Assembly (NCBI RefSeq): GCF_017589465.1
Contig: NZ_JAELYA010000002.1
Coordinates: 496,001-560,000 of the forward strand
Direction: 5' to 3'
Source: Pseudomonas schmalbachii
Lineage (GTDB): Bacteria > Pseudomonadota > Gammaproteobacteria > Pseudomonadales > Pseudomonadaceae
Length of the DNA stretch: 64,000 nucleotides
Shown here: positions 1 to 9,162 of the stretch, in pieces
Numbering within the stretch: the first letter of the stretch is position 1
How the letters are laid out: each line of letters starts with the position of its first letter
Program-made: the position numbers and the translations under genes
Notes under the pieces: model-generated
Databases searched by the model: none
What the model was told of the DNA's origin: nothing
Seen by the model: only the letters and a program-made list of their open reading frames with translations

Positions 1-10
1 GGGCAAGGTG

Positions 11-40
11 ATGGGTATCGCGTTGCTCAACCCATCCTGC
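11..40 (-). repeat. REP half-element, family F, at the fruK 3' end
   Basis: Read on the minus strand this is GCAGGATGGGTTGAGC, a short spacer, then GATACCCATC. It matches the family F copies at 37331-37360 and 49848-49928, which begin GTAGGATGGG. The fruK stop codon is the TGA within GGGTTGAGC, so the element sits at the fruK end of the fru operon. Confidence 0.8.
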
Positions 41-962
41 GAACAGCCACCTGTTGCTCCAGCTGTTCCAACCGCTCCGGGTCCTGGATGCCGAAGTCGA
101 ACTGTGTGACCGCCAACGCACCAACGGCGGTGGCATGGCGCAGCACGCGCTCGGCCGGCCAGCCGGAAAGCAGGCCGTGGACCATCGCCGCCAGCAGCGA
201 ATCGCCGGCGCCCACGGTGCTTGCCACCTCGACCTTCGGCGGCGTCGCCCACAGCGCCGGGGCGGGCGAGAACCAGCTCACCCCGTCCGCGCCGTGGGAC
301 ACCACCACATGCTCGATACCGCGCCCGCACAGCTCCCGCGCCACGTCGCCCAGCTCGGCGGCGGACAGCCGTTCCCGCCCGCGAATCTCGGCCAGTTCGG
401 CGCCGTTCGGCTTGATCAGCCAGGGCACCGCCTGCAGTCCTTCGCTCAATGCCGCGCCGCTGCTGTCGAAGGCCACGCGCAGGCCAAGGCGCTTCAGGCG
501 CGACAGCAACTCACGGAGGAACTCCGGCTCGACGCCACGCGGCAGGCTGCCGGCGACGATCGCCAGGTCGTGGCCGTCGGCGATGCGTTCGACGCACGCC
601 AGCAACTGCTCCTGCGCCTCGCTGTCGACTTCCGGGCCGGGGCCGTTGAGGTCGGTGATCCGCCCGCTGCGCTCGGCCAGCTTGATGTTGCTGCGGGTTT
701 CGCCGGGCACGCGGATGAACTGGTCGATGAAGTCGCGGTGGCGGAACAGCGTCTCGAACGGCGCCAGGTTGTCCGCACCGAGGAAGCCGCTGACGGTCAG
801 CAAATGGCCGAGGTCGGCGAGCACCTGGGCGACGTTCAGGCCCTTGCCGGCCGCCTGGCTCAGCACCGCCTCGCTGCGGTTCACTTCGCCGAGTTCGAGA
901 TGGCGCAGGCGCACGGTGAGGTCCAGCGCCGGATTCAGGGTCAGACTAAGAATGCGAGCCAT
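27..962 (-). CDS. fruK: 1-phosphofructokinase FruK
   Basis: This 311-residue cytoplasmic kinase converts fructose 1-phosphate, made by the fructose PTS, to fructose 1,6-bisphosphate. It belongs to the PfkB/ribokinase family: the AGKGLNVAQVL segment lies near residue 40, and the GAGDS catalytic loop with its proton-abstracting Asp lies near residue 250. Its ATG overlaps the fruB stop by one base (TGATG), so the two are translationally coupled, and fruA would be expected past the left edge. Oddly, the last codons and the stop (AGG ATG GGT TGA) lie inside a short palindromic repeat (family F), so the natural C-terminus may have been replaced by repeat sequence. Regulation should be by Cra with fruB. 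Identity is secure. Confidence 0.96.
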   Translation of the reverse strand: MARILSLTLNPALDLTVRLRHLELGEVNRSEAVLSQAAGKGLNVAQVLADLGHLLTVSGFLGADNLAPFETLFRHRDFIDQFIRVPGETRSNIKLAERSGRITDLNGPGPEVDSEAQEQLLACVERIADGHDLAIVAGSLPRGVEPEFLRELLSRLKRLGLRVAFDSSGAALSEGLQAVPWLIKPNGAELAEIRGRERLSAAELGDVARELCGRGIEHVVVSHGADGVSWFSPAPALWATPPKVEVASTVGAGDSLLAAMVHGLLSGWPAERVLRHATAVGALAVTQFDFGIQDPERLEQLEQQVAVRRMG

Positions 963-3844
963 CAGTGCACCTCCCCCAGCGCCTGGGCGACCAGCGCGCG
1001 CACCTCGGCGGCGGAGCCGAGGGTCAGCGCGGTGCCGGCCAGTTTACGGGCGCTGGACATGTCCAGTTCACGTACACGCTGCTTGACCAGCGGGATGCTC
1101 CGCGCCGAAACGCTCAGCTCGTCCACCTCCAGCCCGAGCAGCAGCGGCACCGCCTGGGCGTCCGCCGCCAGCTCGCCGCATACGCCGACCCACCTGCCGT
1201 TGGCATGCGCCGCGCGCACGGTCATGTCGATCAGTTGCAGCACCGCCGGGTGCAGGCCGTCGGCCTGGGCGGAGAGGGTCGGATGGCCGCGGTCGATGGC
1301 CAGCGCGTACTGGGTCAGGTCGTTGGTGCCGACGCTGAAGAAATCCACCTCGCGCGCCAGCACCGGGGCGAGCAGCGCGGCGGACGGCACCTCGACCATG
1401 ATGCCGATCTGCAAATCGCCGTCGATGCGCAGTTCGTCCTTCAGGCGCAGGGTCATGTCGCGCGCCTGCCGCCATTCTTCGAGCTGGCCGACCATCGGGA
1501 ACATGATCCGCAGCGCGCGGCCGTCGGCAGCGGCGAGCAGCGCGCGCAGCTGGGTCTGCATGATTTGCGGACGCTGCAGGGTCAGACGCACGCCACGCAC
1601 GCCGAGGAAGGGGTTTTCCTCCTGCGGGATCGGCCAGTACGGCAGCGGCTTGTCGCCGCCAACGTCGAGGGTGCGCACCACCAGCGGCCGGCCGCCGAGG
1701 GCGTCGAGTACGCGGCGGTACTCGGCCTCCTGGCTCGCCTGGTCCGGCGCCTGGGCGCTGTCCATGAAGATGAATTCGCTGCGCAGCAGGCCGACGCCCT
1801 CGGCGCCAAGCTCCACCGCCTGCTTCGCGCCGGCGGTATCGCCGAGGTTGGCGGCCACTTCGATGACATGTCCGTCACGGGTTTGCGCCGGTTCATGACG
1901 ACGCGCCTCGGCCTGTTCCTGGCGTTGCCGGCGCTCCGCGCGCTGGCGTTCGGCCTGCTCCAGCACCTCGGCGGGCGGTGCGACCGTCAGCAGGCCGCGG
2001 TCGCCGTCGAGCAGCAGCAGCGTGCCGGGTTCCAGCGCCAGCACCTCGTCGCCGGCACCGACCAGCGCCGGAATGCCCAGGGCGCGGGCGATGATCGCGC
2101 TGTGCGAAGTGGCGCCGCCGCGCGCGGTGACGATGCCGGCGACGCGCTGGCTATCCAGCCGCGCCACGTCGGACGGGCCGACCTCGCCCATCACCAGGAT
2201 GTACGGCTGCTCCGGCGCCCTGGCCGCTTCCACGCCGCAGAGCCGCGCCAGCACACGCCGGCCGACGTCGCGCAAATCCGCCGCGCGCTCGGCGAGCAGG
2301 TCGTCGTGCAGGGCTTCCTGCTGGCTGGCGACGCGCCCGATCACCGTGCTCCAGGCCGCCTCGGCGCTGTCGCCTTCGCTCAGGCGCGCCTGCACTTCCT
2401 CGATCAGCTCGGGATCGTCGAGCAGCGCCTGGTGGGTGACGAAGATTTCGCGGATCGCCTTGACCTGGCTGCCCTGCACCAGCGCCTCGATCTCCGTGCC
2501 GATGGCCGTCCGCGCCTGCTCCAGACGCAGCATTTCCGCTTCCGGCGACTGGCCGCGCGGGTTGAATTCGAATTTCTGCGGCACCTGTGGATAAGCCGGT
2601 CCGCTGGCGATGCCCGAGGATGCGGCGATGGCCTGCAGCGTGTTGCCGGCGGCCGGCGCCGTGAGTTCGACCGCTGCCGGCGCCGCTTCGACGACGGCTT
2701 CCTCGACCACCGCCGGCAGCGGCTCGACGCTCTCGCCAAGCCCCTCCTCCACCGCCCGCAGCACGGCAGGCAGGGCGTCGGCGGCGATCTGCGGTTCGGC
2801 GAAGAACTCCAGCATCTGGCCGCGACGGGCGCCGAGGCTGAGCAGCTTGCTCAGGCTGCGGATCGATACCGGCGCGCTGTCGCTCTCGGCAATCCGCACG
2901 CGAATCTCGCCGGCGAAGTTCTTCGCCAGGCTCATCAGCACCTGCGCCGGGCGTGCATGCAGGCCATGCGGATTAGCCAACGGCACACGAGCGCTGGGCC
3001 AGTCCACCGGCAACTCGCCGCCCAATGCTTCCAGCACCGTACGCACGGAGGTCGCGCCGGCCAGCTCGCCGCCACGGCCGTCCACCAGCAGGTTGCACAG
3101 GCGGTCGAGCATGTCGCGCTGCGCCTCGCCCTGGCTGGCCAGGCAGAACAGCCCACGTACCGGGGCGCCCGCATGGTGCAGTTCGTGAGCCGGGGTGACG
3201 AACGCCAGCCCCGGCCGCAGTACCCGCTCGCCGCCATGCAGCCACCACAGGCCGTCGCCCAGCGGCAGCGCCTCGCCTTGTTGCAGACCGCTGGTGAAAC
3301 CGCTTTCCACGCAGCCGGCCTTCTTCAGGCGGCGCGTACCCTGCAGCAGCAGCTCGTCGAAGTCTTCGACCGCCACACCCAGGCCGACCAGTTGCGCATC
3401 CAGCAGCAGCGGTTGCGGCGCGCCCTGCAGCACCTGCATCAGCGCTTCCGGCGTGCGTGCCTCGCGCAGGGCGTGGCTGGTGTCGGCCTCGCCGAGGGTG
3501 CGGGTGAGCAGTTGCAGCAGGTGCAGATGTTCGTCGGATTTGGCAGCGATGCCGATGGCGAGGTGGACGGTCTGGTTGTCGCCCCACTGCACGCCCTCGG
3601 GGAAATGCAGCAGGCGCACGCCGGTGCGCTGTACCAGATGGCGGGTGTCCGGGGTGCCGTGGGGAATCGCGATGCCTTGGCCGAGGTAGGTGGAACCCTG
3701 CGCCTCGCGGGCCTGCAGCCCGGCAAGGTAGCCCGCGGCGACCAGTCCGTCCTCTTCCAGCGCCGCACCGAGCAGGACCAGCGCCGCCTGCTTGTCCGCC
3801 GCCCGCTGGTCCATGCGAATCTGCCGGGCATTCAGTTCGAGCAT
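962..3844 (-). CDS. fruB: Fructose PTS multiphosphoryl transfer protein FruB (EIIA-HPr-EI)
   Basis: This roughly 960-residue cytoplasmic phosphotransfer protein carries phosphate from phosphoenolpyruvate to the fructose permease. Numbered from MLELNARQ, the order is an EIIA-Fru domain with the phospho-His in GIAIPHGT (His62), a degenerate EIIA-like middle region (about 150-275), an HPr domain with PHGLHARPA (His296), and enzyme I from about 400 with the phospho-His in GGATSHSAI (about 581) and the PEP-site strings GLLRSEF and GTNDLTQY. I chose the ATG at 3844 because GAGGAG lies seven bases upstream; an in-frame ATG 18 bases earlier has no ribosome site. It is the first gene of the operon and the Cra operator lies 126 bp upstream. 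Confidence 0.96.
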   Translation of the reverse strand: MLELNARQIRMDQRAADKQAALVLLGAALEEDGLVAAGYLAGLQAREAQGSTYLGQGIAIPHGTPDTRHLVQRTGVRLLHFPEGVQWGDNQTVHLAIGIAAKSDEHLHLLQLLTRTLGEADTSHALREARTPEALMQVLQGAPQPLLLDAQLVGLGVAVEDFDELLLQGTRRLKKAGCVESGFTSGLQQGEALPLGDGLWWLHGGERVLRPGLAFVTPAHELHHAGAPVRGLFCLASQGEAQRDMLDRLCNLLVDGRGGELAGATSVRTVLEALGGELPVDWPSARVPLANPHGLHARPAQVLMSLAKNFAGEIRVRIAESDSAPVSIRSLSKLLSLGARRGQMLEFFAEPQIAADALPAVLRAVEEGLGESVEPLPAVVEEAVVEAAPAAVELTAPAAGNTLQAIAASSGIASGPAYPQVPQKFEFNPRGQSPEAEMLRLEQARTAIGTEIEALVQGSQVKAIREIFVTHQALLDDPELIEEVQARLSEGDSAEAAWSTVIGRVASQQEALHDDLLAERAADLRDVGRRVLARLCGVEAARAPEQPYILVMGEVGPSDVARLDSQRVAGIVTARGGATSHSAIIARALGIPALVGAGDEVLALEPGTLLLLDGDRGLLTVAPPAEVLEQAERQRAERRQRQEQAEARRHEPAQTRDGHVIEVAANLGDTAGAKQAVELGAEGVGLLRSEFIFMDSAQAPDQASQEAEYRRVLDALGGRPLVVRTLDVGGDKPLPYWPIPQEENPFLGVRGVRLTLQRPQIMQTQLRALLAAADGRALRIMFPMVGQLEEWRQARDMTLRLKDELRIDGDLQIGIMVEVPSAALLAPVLAREVDFFSVGTNDLTQYALAIDRGHPTLSAQADGLHPAVLQLIDMTVRAAHANGRWVGVCGELAADAQAVPLLLGLEVDELSVSARSIPLVKQRVRELDMSSARKLAGTALTLGSAAEVRALVAQALGEVH

Positions 3845-3969
3845 CGCGTTTCTCCTCGCCACAGCCTGCCGGGGCAGTCGCAGCGCAGTTGGGCGGTTAT
3901 CCGCTTGTATGGTGAATCAGCCTAGACCGCGCTCATCGACGCATTCCGCAGGCAGGGAATTATCTATGC

Positions 3970-3981
3970 TGAATCGTTTCA
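3970..3981. promoter_or_regulatory. Cra (FruR) operator between fruB and cra
   Basis: TGAATCGTTTCA is a near-perfect palindrome matching the known Cra half-site pattern TGAA-N4-TTCA. It sits in the 216-bp divergent region between fruB and cra, where Pseudomonas Cra is known to repress fruBKA. Fructose 1-phosphate is the known inducer. Confidence 0.8.
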
Positions 3982-4060
3982 CCTATTGAGACTGGCACGT
4001 TACTCGATAATGCTTGATCCTTGAAGCCCCCAATTGTCGGCAGTCGCCCCAGGGAACCAG

Positions 4061-5050
4061 GTGAAACTCAGTGATATCGCCCGTCTGGCCGGGGTCTCCG
4101 TCACCACCGCCAGCTACGTGATCAACGGCAAGGCCGTGCAGCGCCGCATCAGCGCCGCCACGGTGGAGCGCGTGCAGGCCGTGATCGAAGAACACGGCTA
4201 CCACCCCGACCAGCAGGCCGCCAGCCTGCGCCGCGGGCAGACCCGCACGCTCGGCTTCGTCCTGCCGGACCTGGAGAACCCCAGCTACGCGCGGCTCGCC
4301 AAACTGCTCGAACACGGCGCCCGCGAGCGCGGCTACCAGTTGCTGATCGCCTGCTCCGACGACCGTCCCGAGATTGAGCGGGAGGTGCTCAACCTGTTCC
4401 GCGCGCGCCGCTGCGACGCGCTGATCGTCGCCAGTTGCCTGGGCAACGACGACGGCCATCTGCGCTCGCTGGCCGAACGCGTACCGGTGATCGCCATCGA
4501 CCGCCAGCTCGATCCGCAGCACTTCTGCTCGGTGGTCAGCGACGACCGCGAGGCCTGCCAGCGCCTCACCGCCACTCTGCTGCAGCCGGCGCCCCGGCAT
4601 ATCGCCCTGCTCGGCGCGCGGCCGGAACTGATCATCAGCCAGGAACGCGCCGCCGGCTTCCGCGCCGCGCTGCGCGATTTCGCCGGCGAAGTGCAGGTGG
4701 AGCACGGCGAAACCTTCAGCCGCGACTGCGGCCGACGCCTGATGGAAGACCTGCTGCAACGCCAGGGCCATCTGCCAGACGCGCTGATCACCACCTCCTA
4801 CGTGCTGCTGGAAGGCGTCTTCGATGTGTTCCAGAACCTGGCCGACGGCTGGCCGGCCAACCTGCGCCTGGCCACCTTCGGCGATACCCAGTTGCTCGAC
4901 TTCGTGCCGCTGAAGGTCAACGCGATTTCCCAGCAGCACACGCTGATCGCCGAACGCGTGCTGGAACTGGCGCTGGATGCGGTCGAACACGAGGATTACC
5001 GGCCCGGCGTGCAGGCCATTCCGCGCACGTTGAAACTGCGTGCTTCCTAG
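4061..5050 (+). CDS. cra: Catabolite repressor/activator Cra (LacI family)
   Basis: DNA-binding regulator of the LacI family that controls the fructose PTS operon, with fructose 1-phosphate as effector in pseudomonads. The N-terminal helix-turn-helix KLSDIARLAGVSVTTASYV is typical, followed by the hinge and a periplasmic-binding-protein-like effector domain (LGFVLPDLENPSYARLAKLL onward). I start at the GTG at 4061 (VKLSDIARLAG) because Cra proteins begin MKLSDIARLAG and AGGGA precedes it; an in-frame TTG at 4034 would add nine residues with no family support. It gives 329 residues, the normal length. It is divergent from fruB across the operator. Confidence 0.93.
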   Translation: MKLSDIARLAGVSVTTASYVINGKAVQRRISAATVERVQAVIEEHGYHPDQQAASLRRGQTRTLGFVLPDLENPSYARLAKLLEHGARERGYQLLIACSDDRPEIEREVLNLFRARRCDALIVASCLGNDDGHLRSLAERVPVIAIDRQLDPQHFCSVVSDDREACQRLTATLLQPAPRHIALLGARPELIISQERAAGFRAALRDFAGEVQVEHGETFSRDCGRRLMEDLLQRQGHLPDALITTSYVLLEGVFDVFQNLADGWPANLRLATFGDTQLLDFVPLKVNAISQQHTLIAERVLELALDAVEHEDYRPGVQAIPRTLKLRAS

Positions 5051-5061
5051 AGGTTCCGCCG

Positions 5062-5841
5062 ATGCGCCTGATCGACACCCACAACCACCTGGACTGCGCG
5101 GACTTCGCTGCCGACCGCCAGGCGGTGCTGCAGCGCAGCCGCGAGTGCGGCGTGGTGCGGCAGGTGCTGCTTGGGGTGTTTCGCGAGAACTGGGAGGACG
5201 TCTGGCATCTGGTGGAAACCGAGCCGGACCTGTACGCGGCGCTGGGCCTGCATCCGATCTACCTGGCGCGCCACCGGCAGGAGCATCTGGCCGAGCTGCG
5301 CGACTGGCTGGAGCGCCTCGCCGGGCACCCGAAGCTCTGCGCGGTGGGCGAGATCGGCCTTGATTACTACGTCGAAGGACTGGACCGCGACGCGCAGCAG
5401 GCGGTGTTCGAAGCGCAGTTGCAGACCGCCATCGACTTCGAATTGCCGGTGCTGCTGCATGTGCGCCGTGCCCATGCGCAGATGATCGCCACGCTGAAGC
5501 GCTACAAGCCGAAGCGCCAGGGCATCGTCCATGCCTTTGCCGGCAGCCGCGAGGAGGCCCGGGAATACCTGAAGCTGGGTTTCCGCCTCGGCCTCGGAGG
5601 CGCGCCGACCTGGCCGCAGGCCAACCGCCTGCGCAAGGTGGTGCCGGAGATTCCGCTGGAGTCCATCGTGCTGGAAACCGATTCCCCGGACATGGCGCCG
5701 GCGATGCACCCGTACCAGCGCAACAGTCCGGAGTTCCTGCCGGACATCTGCGCGGCGGTGGCGGAGGTGAAGGGAATCAGCGCGGAGGAGCTGGCGGCGG
5801 CCAGTACGCGCAATGCGATGGAGTTGTTTGGCTGGGCGTAG
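5062..5841 (+). CDS. TatD-family metal-dependent hydrolase
   Basis: This 259-residue TIM-barrel hydrolase belongs to the TatD deoxyribonuclase family. Metal ligands are visible in DTHNHLD (residues 4-10), GEIGLDYY, LHVRRAH, VHAFAG and ETDSPDM. Known relatives are 3'-5' DNA/RNA exonucleases, but which TatD paralogue this is cannot be decided from sequence alone. The ATG at 5062 follows cra by 11 bp with AGAGG upstream, so it is probably co-transcribed with cra. The stop codon TAG is the TAG of the GTAG head of a family A repeat, so the repeat begins inside the last codons. Confidence 0.88.
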   Translation: MRLIDTHNHLDCADFAADRQAVLQRSRECGVVRQVLLGVFRENWEDVWHLVETEPDLYAALGLHPIYLARHRQEHLAELRDWLERLAGHPKLCAVGEIGLDYYVEGLDRDAQQAVFEAQLQTAIDFELPVLLHVRRAHAQMIATLKRYKPKRQGIVHAFAGSREEAREYLKLGFRLGLGGAPTWPQANRLRKVVPEIPLESIVLETDSPDMAPAMHPYQRNSPEFLPDICAAVAEVKGISAEELAAASTRNAMELFGWA

Positions 5842-5919
5842 GTTGGCGCTGAGCTTGCGAAGCCCAACAGTGCCACGTCCGGAAGATGTTGGGCTTCGCC
5901 GCGCGAAGCACCAACGTAA
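5838..5919. repeat. REPIN, family A, copy 1
   Basis: Two inverted palindromes, GTAGGTTGGCGCTGAGC...GCGAAGCCCAAC and its inverse GTTGGGCTTCGC...CACCAACGTA. It supplies the stop codon of the upstream hydrolase gene. Confidence 0.85.
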
Positions 5920-5927
5920 GGCAAGAG

Positions 5928-6046
5928 CCCCTCACCCCTGCCCTCTCCCGGAGGGAGAGGGGGTTAAACGGCGTTGGAGCGTGTGACGTGCCAGCCGGCA
6001 GCTCCGAACAGTCCCCTCTCCCTCCGGGAGAGGGTTAGGGTGAGGG
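5928..6046. repeat. Dispersed palindrome pair, family G, copy 1
   Basis: An inverted pair built on CCCTCTCCCGGAGGGAGAGGG with outer CCCTCACCC and GGGTGAGGG arms. A closely similar whole copy is at 56071-56189. It lies between the convergent hydrolase and chemoreceptor genes and could form strong hairpins at both transcript ends. Confidence 0.8.
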
Positions 6047-6063
6047 CAACATCCCACACAAAA

Positions 6064-8091
6064 TCAGACCCTGAACGCCCCGATCAGCCGCTTCAGTTCC
6101 ACCACCTGCTCGCCCAGCTCGCGGCTGGCGCGTTCGGTGGCGTTGGCGCCTTCGGCGGTGCGTTCGCCGGCCTGGTTGATCTGCACGATGTTCTGGTCGA
6201 TATCGTGCGCCACGGCGGTTTGCTGCTCGGCGGCGGCGGCGATCTGCTGGTTCTGGTCGACGATCATTCCGACCGCGCCGAGGATGTTCTCCAGCGCCTG
6301 CTGCACCCGGGCCGACTGGCTGACGGTGCCGTCGGCGGTCTGGTGGCTGCTGCCCATGGCCTTCACTGCCGCGCCGACGCCCTGCTGCAGGCTGGCGATC
6401 ATCTGCTCGATTTCCTCGGTGGACTGCTGGGTGCGCTTGGCGAGCGTGCGCACCTCGTCGGCCACCACGGCGAAACCGCGGCCCTGCTCGCCGGCCCGCG
6501 CCGCTTCGATGGCGGCGTTGAGCGCCAGCAGGTTGGTCTGCTCGGCGATGCCCTTGATCACGTCCAGCACGCGGCTGATCGAGGCGCTGTCGGCGGCCAG
6601 GCGGTTGATCACCGCCACCGACTCGTCAATTTCCCCGGCCAGGCGCTGGATGCTGCCCACCTGCTGTTCCACCAGCGCGCGGCCGCTGGCGGTTTCCTCG
6701 TTCACGCCCTGCGCGCTGCCCACCGCGGCGGCGGCGCTGCGCGCCACTTCCTGGGCGGTGGCGGACATCTCGTTCATCGCCGTGGCGACCTGGTCGATCT
6801 GGTCGCGCTGGCTGGTCACCGCGTGGTTGCTCTCCGCCGACACCGCCTCGACCCGCACGGCCTGCCGCTCGACCTCGGCCACGGTATGGCCGACCTGGCG
6901 GATCAACTCGCGGACCTTTTCCACCGAGTTGTTGAAGGCACGCCCCAGGTCGCCCAGCTCATCGCGGCTCTGCACCTGGGTGCTGACGGTCATGTCGCCG
7001 GAAGCGACCTGGTCCATCGCCCGTCCCAGGCGCTCCAGGGTGGCGCGGGTGGAGGCGTAGAAGCCGCCGTACAGGTAGACGATGGAGAGGAACACCAGCA
7101 CCAGCGCGCCCACCAGCAGGACCATCTGCCGCTGCTTGGCGTCCAGGCGCTGTTCCAGTTCGCCGCCGACGAACTGCAGCACCTGGTCTTCCAGGCGGTA
7201 GGTCTTCGCCATCAGCGCGGTGGTCTCGTCGAAGAACGGCCCCCACGCGCCGTCCAGCGAGTCGGTCATGATCAGGCGCTCTTCGAACAGCTTGAAGACC
7301 TCTTTCAACGATTCCTCGCTGCTGGCGACATCGGCGGCCAGGGCGGCCTTGGCCTCCGGACTGGCGGCGAGGACATCCTGCAGCTTGACGGCGTAGTCGC
7401 CGCGCAGCTTCTCCAGGTCCAGCTGCAGGTCTTCGAGCTTGCCGCTGGCCGCGGAGTTGAGAACCTTCTGCCCGAGGGCGATCGAGCCGGTGACCCGGCC
7501 GATGCTGATGGTTTCGCTGACCTGCGGCGTCACCGAGGTGATCAGCTCGGACATCAGCCGCACCTGGCTGGTGTCGTCCTGCGCGAGCCCGGCCTGCGAG
7601 ACCTGCAGGCGGACGAAGATGCGCATCGAGTTGCTCAGGCGCAAGGCCATCCCCGCGCGGGCCTGGACCGAACTCTCCGCGGCGATGGTCTTGAGACCGG
7701 TCAGCACTTCGTCGCGCTGGCTATTGAACGCGGCGACCTGCCCGGGATCGCTGTTGATCGGCTGCATCGCTTCCAGCGCCGCCTGCAGGCGTTTCTGCAG
7801 CGGCGCCGCGCGCTCCTCGATCTCGGCGGCGTTCTTCGCCTGGAAGATCGCACCGACCTGCATCAGGTCGGCATAAGCCTCGACGTCGCGGCGCAACTGC
7901 TGGGCGGCAGCGATCTGCTGCATGCCCTGCACCTCGATGCGTGTGGTGAGGAACTGGCGGTAGGAATCACGCACCAGATAGAAGTTGGTAACCAGCATCG
8001 GCAGGAAGAACAGCACGCTGATCAGGCTGAACTTCATGCCGAAGCTCAGGCGGTTCATCAGCGCGATGGCCGGATTGAGTACAGTCCTCAC
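6064..8091 (-). CDS. Methyl-accepting chemotaxis protein
   Basis: A 675-residue inner-membrane chemoreceptor that signals to CheA/CheW. It has a first membrane helix at about 20-40, a long, mostly helical periplasmic sensor region to about 325, a second helix ([20 protein letters not shown]), a HAMP segment, and the conserved signalling hairpin ([20 protein letters not shown]). The large helical sensor resembles helical-bimodular sensors of organic-acid receptors, but that is inference and the ligand is unknown. The start is GTG at 8091 with GGAGAGG seven bases upstream. It stands alone; no che genes are nearby. Confidence 0.92.
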   Translation of the reverse strand: MRTVLNPAIALMNRLSFGMKFSLISVLFFLPMLVTNFYLVRDSYRQFLTTRIEVQGMQQIAAAQQLRRDVEAYADLMQVGAIFQAKNAAEIEERAAPLQKRLQAALEAMQPINSDPGQVAAFNSQRDEVLTGLKTIAAESSVQARAGMALRLSNSMRIFVRLQVSQAGLAQDDTSQVRLMSELITSVTPQVSETISIGRVTGSIALGQKVLNSAASGKLEDLQLDLEKLRGDYAVKLQDVLAASPEAKAALAADVASSEESLKEVFKLFEERLIMTDSLDGAWGPFFDETTALMAKTYRLEDQVLQFVGGELEQRLDAKQRQMVLLVGALVLVFLSIVYLYGGFYASTRATLERLGRAMDQVASGDMTVSTQVQSRDELGDLGRAFNNSVEKVRELIRQVGHTVAEVERQAVRVEAVSAESNHAVTSQRDQIDQVATAMNEMSATAQEVARSAAAAVGSAQGVNEETASGRALVEQQVGSIQRLAGEIDESVAVINRLAADSASISRVLDVIKGIAEQTNLLALNAAIEAARAGEQGRGFAVVADEVRTLAKRTQQSTEEIEQMIASLQQGVGAAVKAMGSSHQTADGTVSQSARVQQALENILGAVGMIVDQNQQIAAAAEQQTAVAHDIDQNIVQINQAGERTAEGANATERASRELGEQVVELKRLIGAFRV

Positions 8092-8308
8092 TGAGGCCTC
8101 TCCTTTTTTTCTTATGTCGTGTCGCGGGCAGGAGCGGCAGGCACGCCTTCCGCTCGTTCACCGGTCGATCCGACACGCTCCCCCACCGCGCGCGGACTCC
8201 CGCAGCCATTGATATCGGCCGGGGCGGGAAGGACTTGAGGACGGGAGTACCGATTTCAGGGAAAGAAAAAATCTTCTTGTGAGGACATCATCGGCCGGGG
8301 GGCGACCT

Positions 8309-8399
8309 GTAGGAGCCAGCTTGCTGGCGATCATCCGAGATAACAGGCTGCTCTGTGCTTGCCGGTGATTCCGGGATCGCCAGCAAGCTGGCTCCTACA
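8309..8399. repeat. REPIN, family C, copy 1
   Basis: Begins GTAGGAGCCAGCTTGCTGGC and ends with the inverse GCCAGCAAGCTGGCTCCTAC. The 455-bp stretch from 8092 to 8546 holds the chemoreceptor promoter region, this element, a family B element and the terminator of the next gene; I see no gene in it. Confidence 0.85.
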
Positions 8400-8427
8400 G
8401 GGATCTGTGTTGCCGATAACCAAGCAG

Positions 8428-8481
8428 GTAGGGCGGGTGCAACCCGCCAGTCCGCGTCATGGCGGGTTTCACCCGCCCTAC
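8428..8481. repeat. REPIN, family B, copy 1
   Basis: GTAGGGCGGGTGCAACCCGCC followed by the inverted copy GGCGGGTTTCACCCGCCCTAC. Confidence 0.85.
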
Positions 8482-8498
8482 GGAGTGGGAACGCCAGG

Positions 8499-8531
8499 AA
8501 AAAGGCGCCTGACGTTGCCGCCGGCGCCTTT
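8499..8531 (-). terminator. Rho-independent terminator of the YbaK-like gene
   Basis: On the minus strand AAAGGCGCC pairs with GGCGCCTTTTT across a 13-base loop, 16 bp beyond the stop of the YbaK-like gene. The stem is followed by a T run. Confidence 0.7.
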
Positions 8532-8546
8532 CGCCCCTCCAGGGGC

Positions 8547-9014
8547 CTATTCGCAGATACGTCCCTGCCGCGCCTCGGGCATCAGTTCCAGGTACTGCTT
8601 GCCGCTCATGTGCACCAGTTCGGTGTGGTCGCCGGCCTCGAAATAGATATCCGACTGATCGGCAAGCGACTGGTCGATCACGGTTTCCAGACCGAAGACA
8701 TTGCCCACCGCCGGAATCGCGCCCAGTTCGCAGCCCTCGAAGCGATCGCTGAAGTCGTTCTCGCGGGCCAGTCGCCAGTGACGGCGGGTCAGCTTGTGGA
8801 CCTTTTCCAGGTCGATCTGGCGGGTCGACGGGATCACCGCCATCATCCAGTGGCCCTGGAAGTCGTCGAGGATCACCGGCTTGGCCATCTGTGCCGGCGG
8901 AATGCCGGCGCGGCGGGCCGCTTCGCGGGTGGTCATGGAGAGGGAATGCGGCACCAAGTCGTAGCTGGAATGATGCTGCGTCAGGCTGCTTTGCAAACGG
9001 GTTGCCATGCTCAT
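8547..9014 (-). CDS. YbaK/EbsC-domain aminoacyl-tRNA deacylase-like protein
   Basis: A 155-residue single-domain protein of the YbaK / ProX-type editing-domain superfamily. Members hydrolyse mischarged aminoacyl-tRNAs such as Cys-tRNA(Pro) or Ala-tRNA(Pro). The visible family features are the PAQMAKPVILDD segment (conserved Lys near residue 44), the middle segment GCELGAIPAVGNVFGLETV, and the ending TELVHMSGKQYLELM. The substrate cannot be told from sequence. The ATG at 9014 has AGGAGG upstream, an excellent ribosome site. It is a monocistronic unit closed by the hairpin at 8499-8531. Confidence 0.85.
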   Translation of the reverse strand: MSMATRLQSSLTQHHSSYDLVPHSLSMTTREAARRAGIPPAQMAKPVILDDFQGHWMMAVIPSTRQIDLEKVHKLTRRHWRLARENDFSDRFEGCELGAIPAVGNVFGLETVIDQSLADQSDIYFEAGDHTELVHMSGKQYLELMPEARQGRICE

Positions 9015-9162
9015 GAAGCACCTCCTGCCGTAGCACGCCGAATCATGGTCCCCATGAAACCGGTGCTGCCGGCATGCATGGGGGAGACTCCAGCTCCCCG
9101 TCCGGCACCGGCGGGACGCCGGTGCTTACCTCCAAGTCTAGTGCATCGATCCCGGCCACTGG

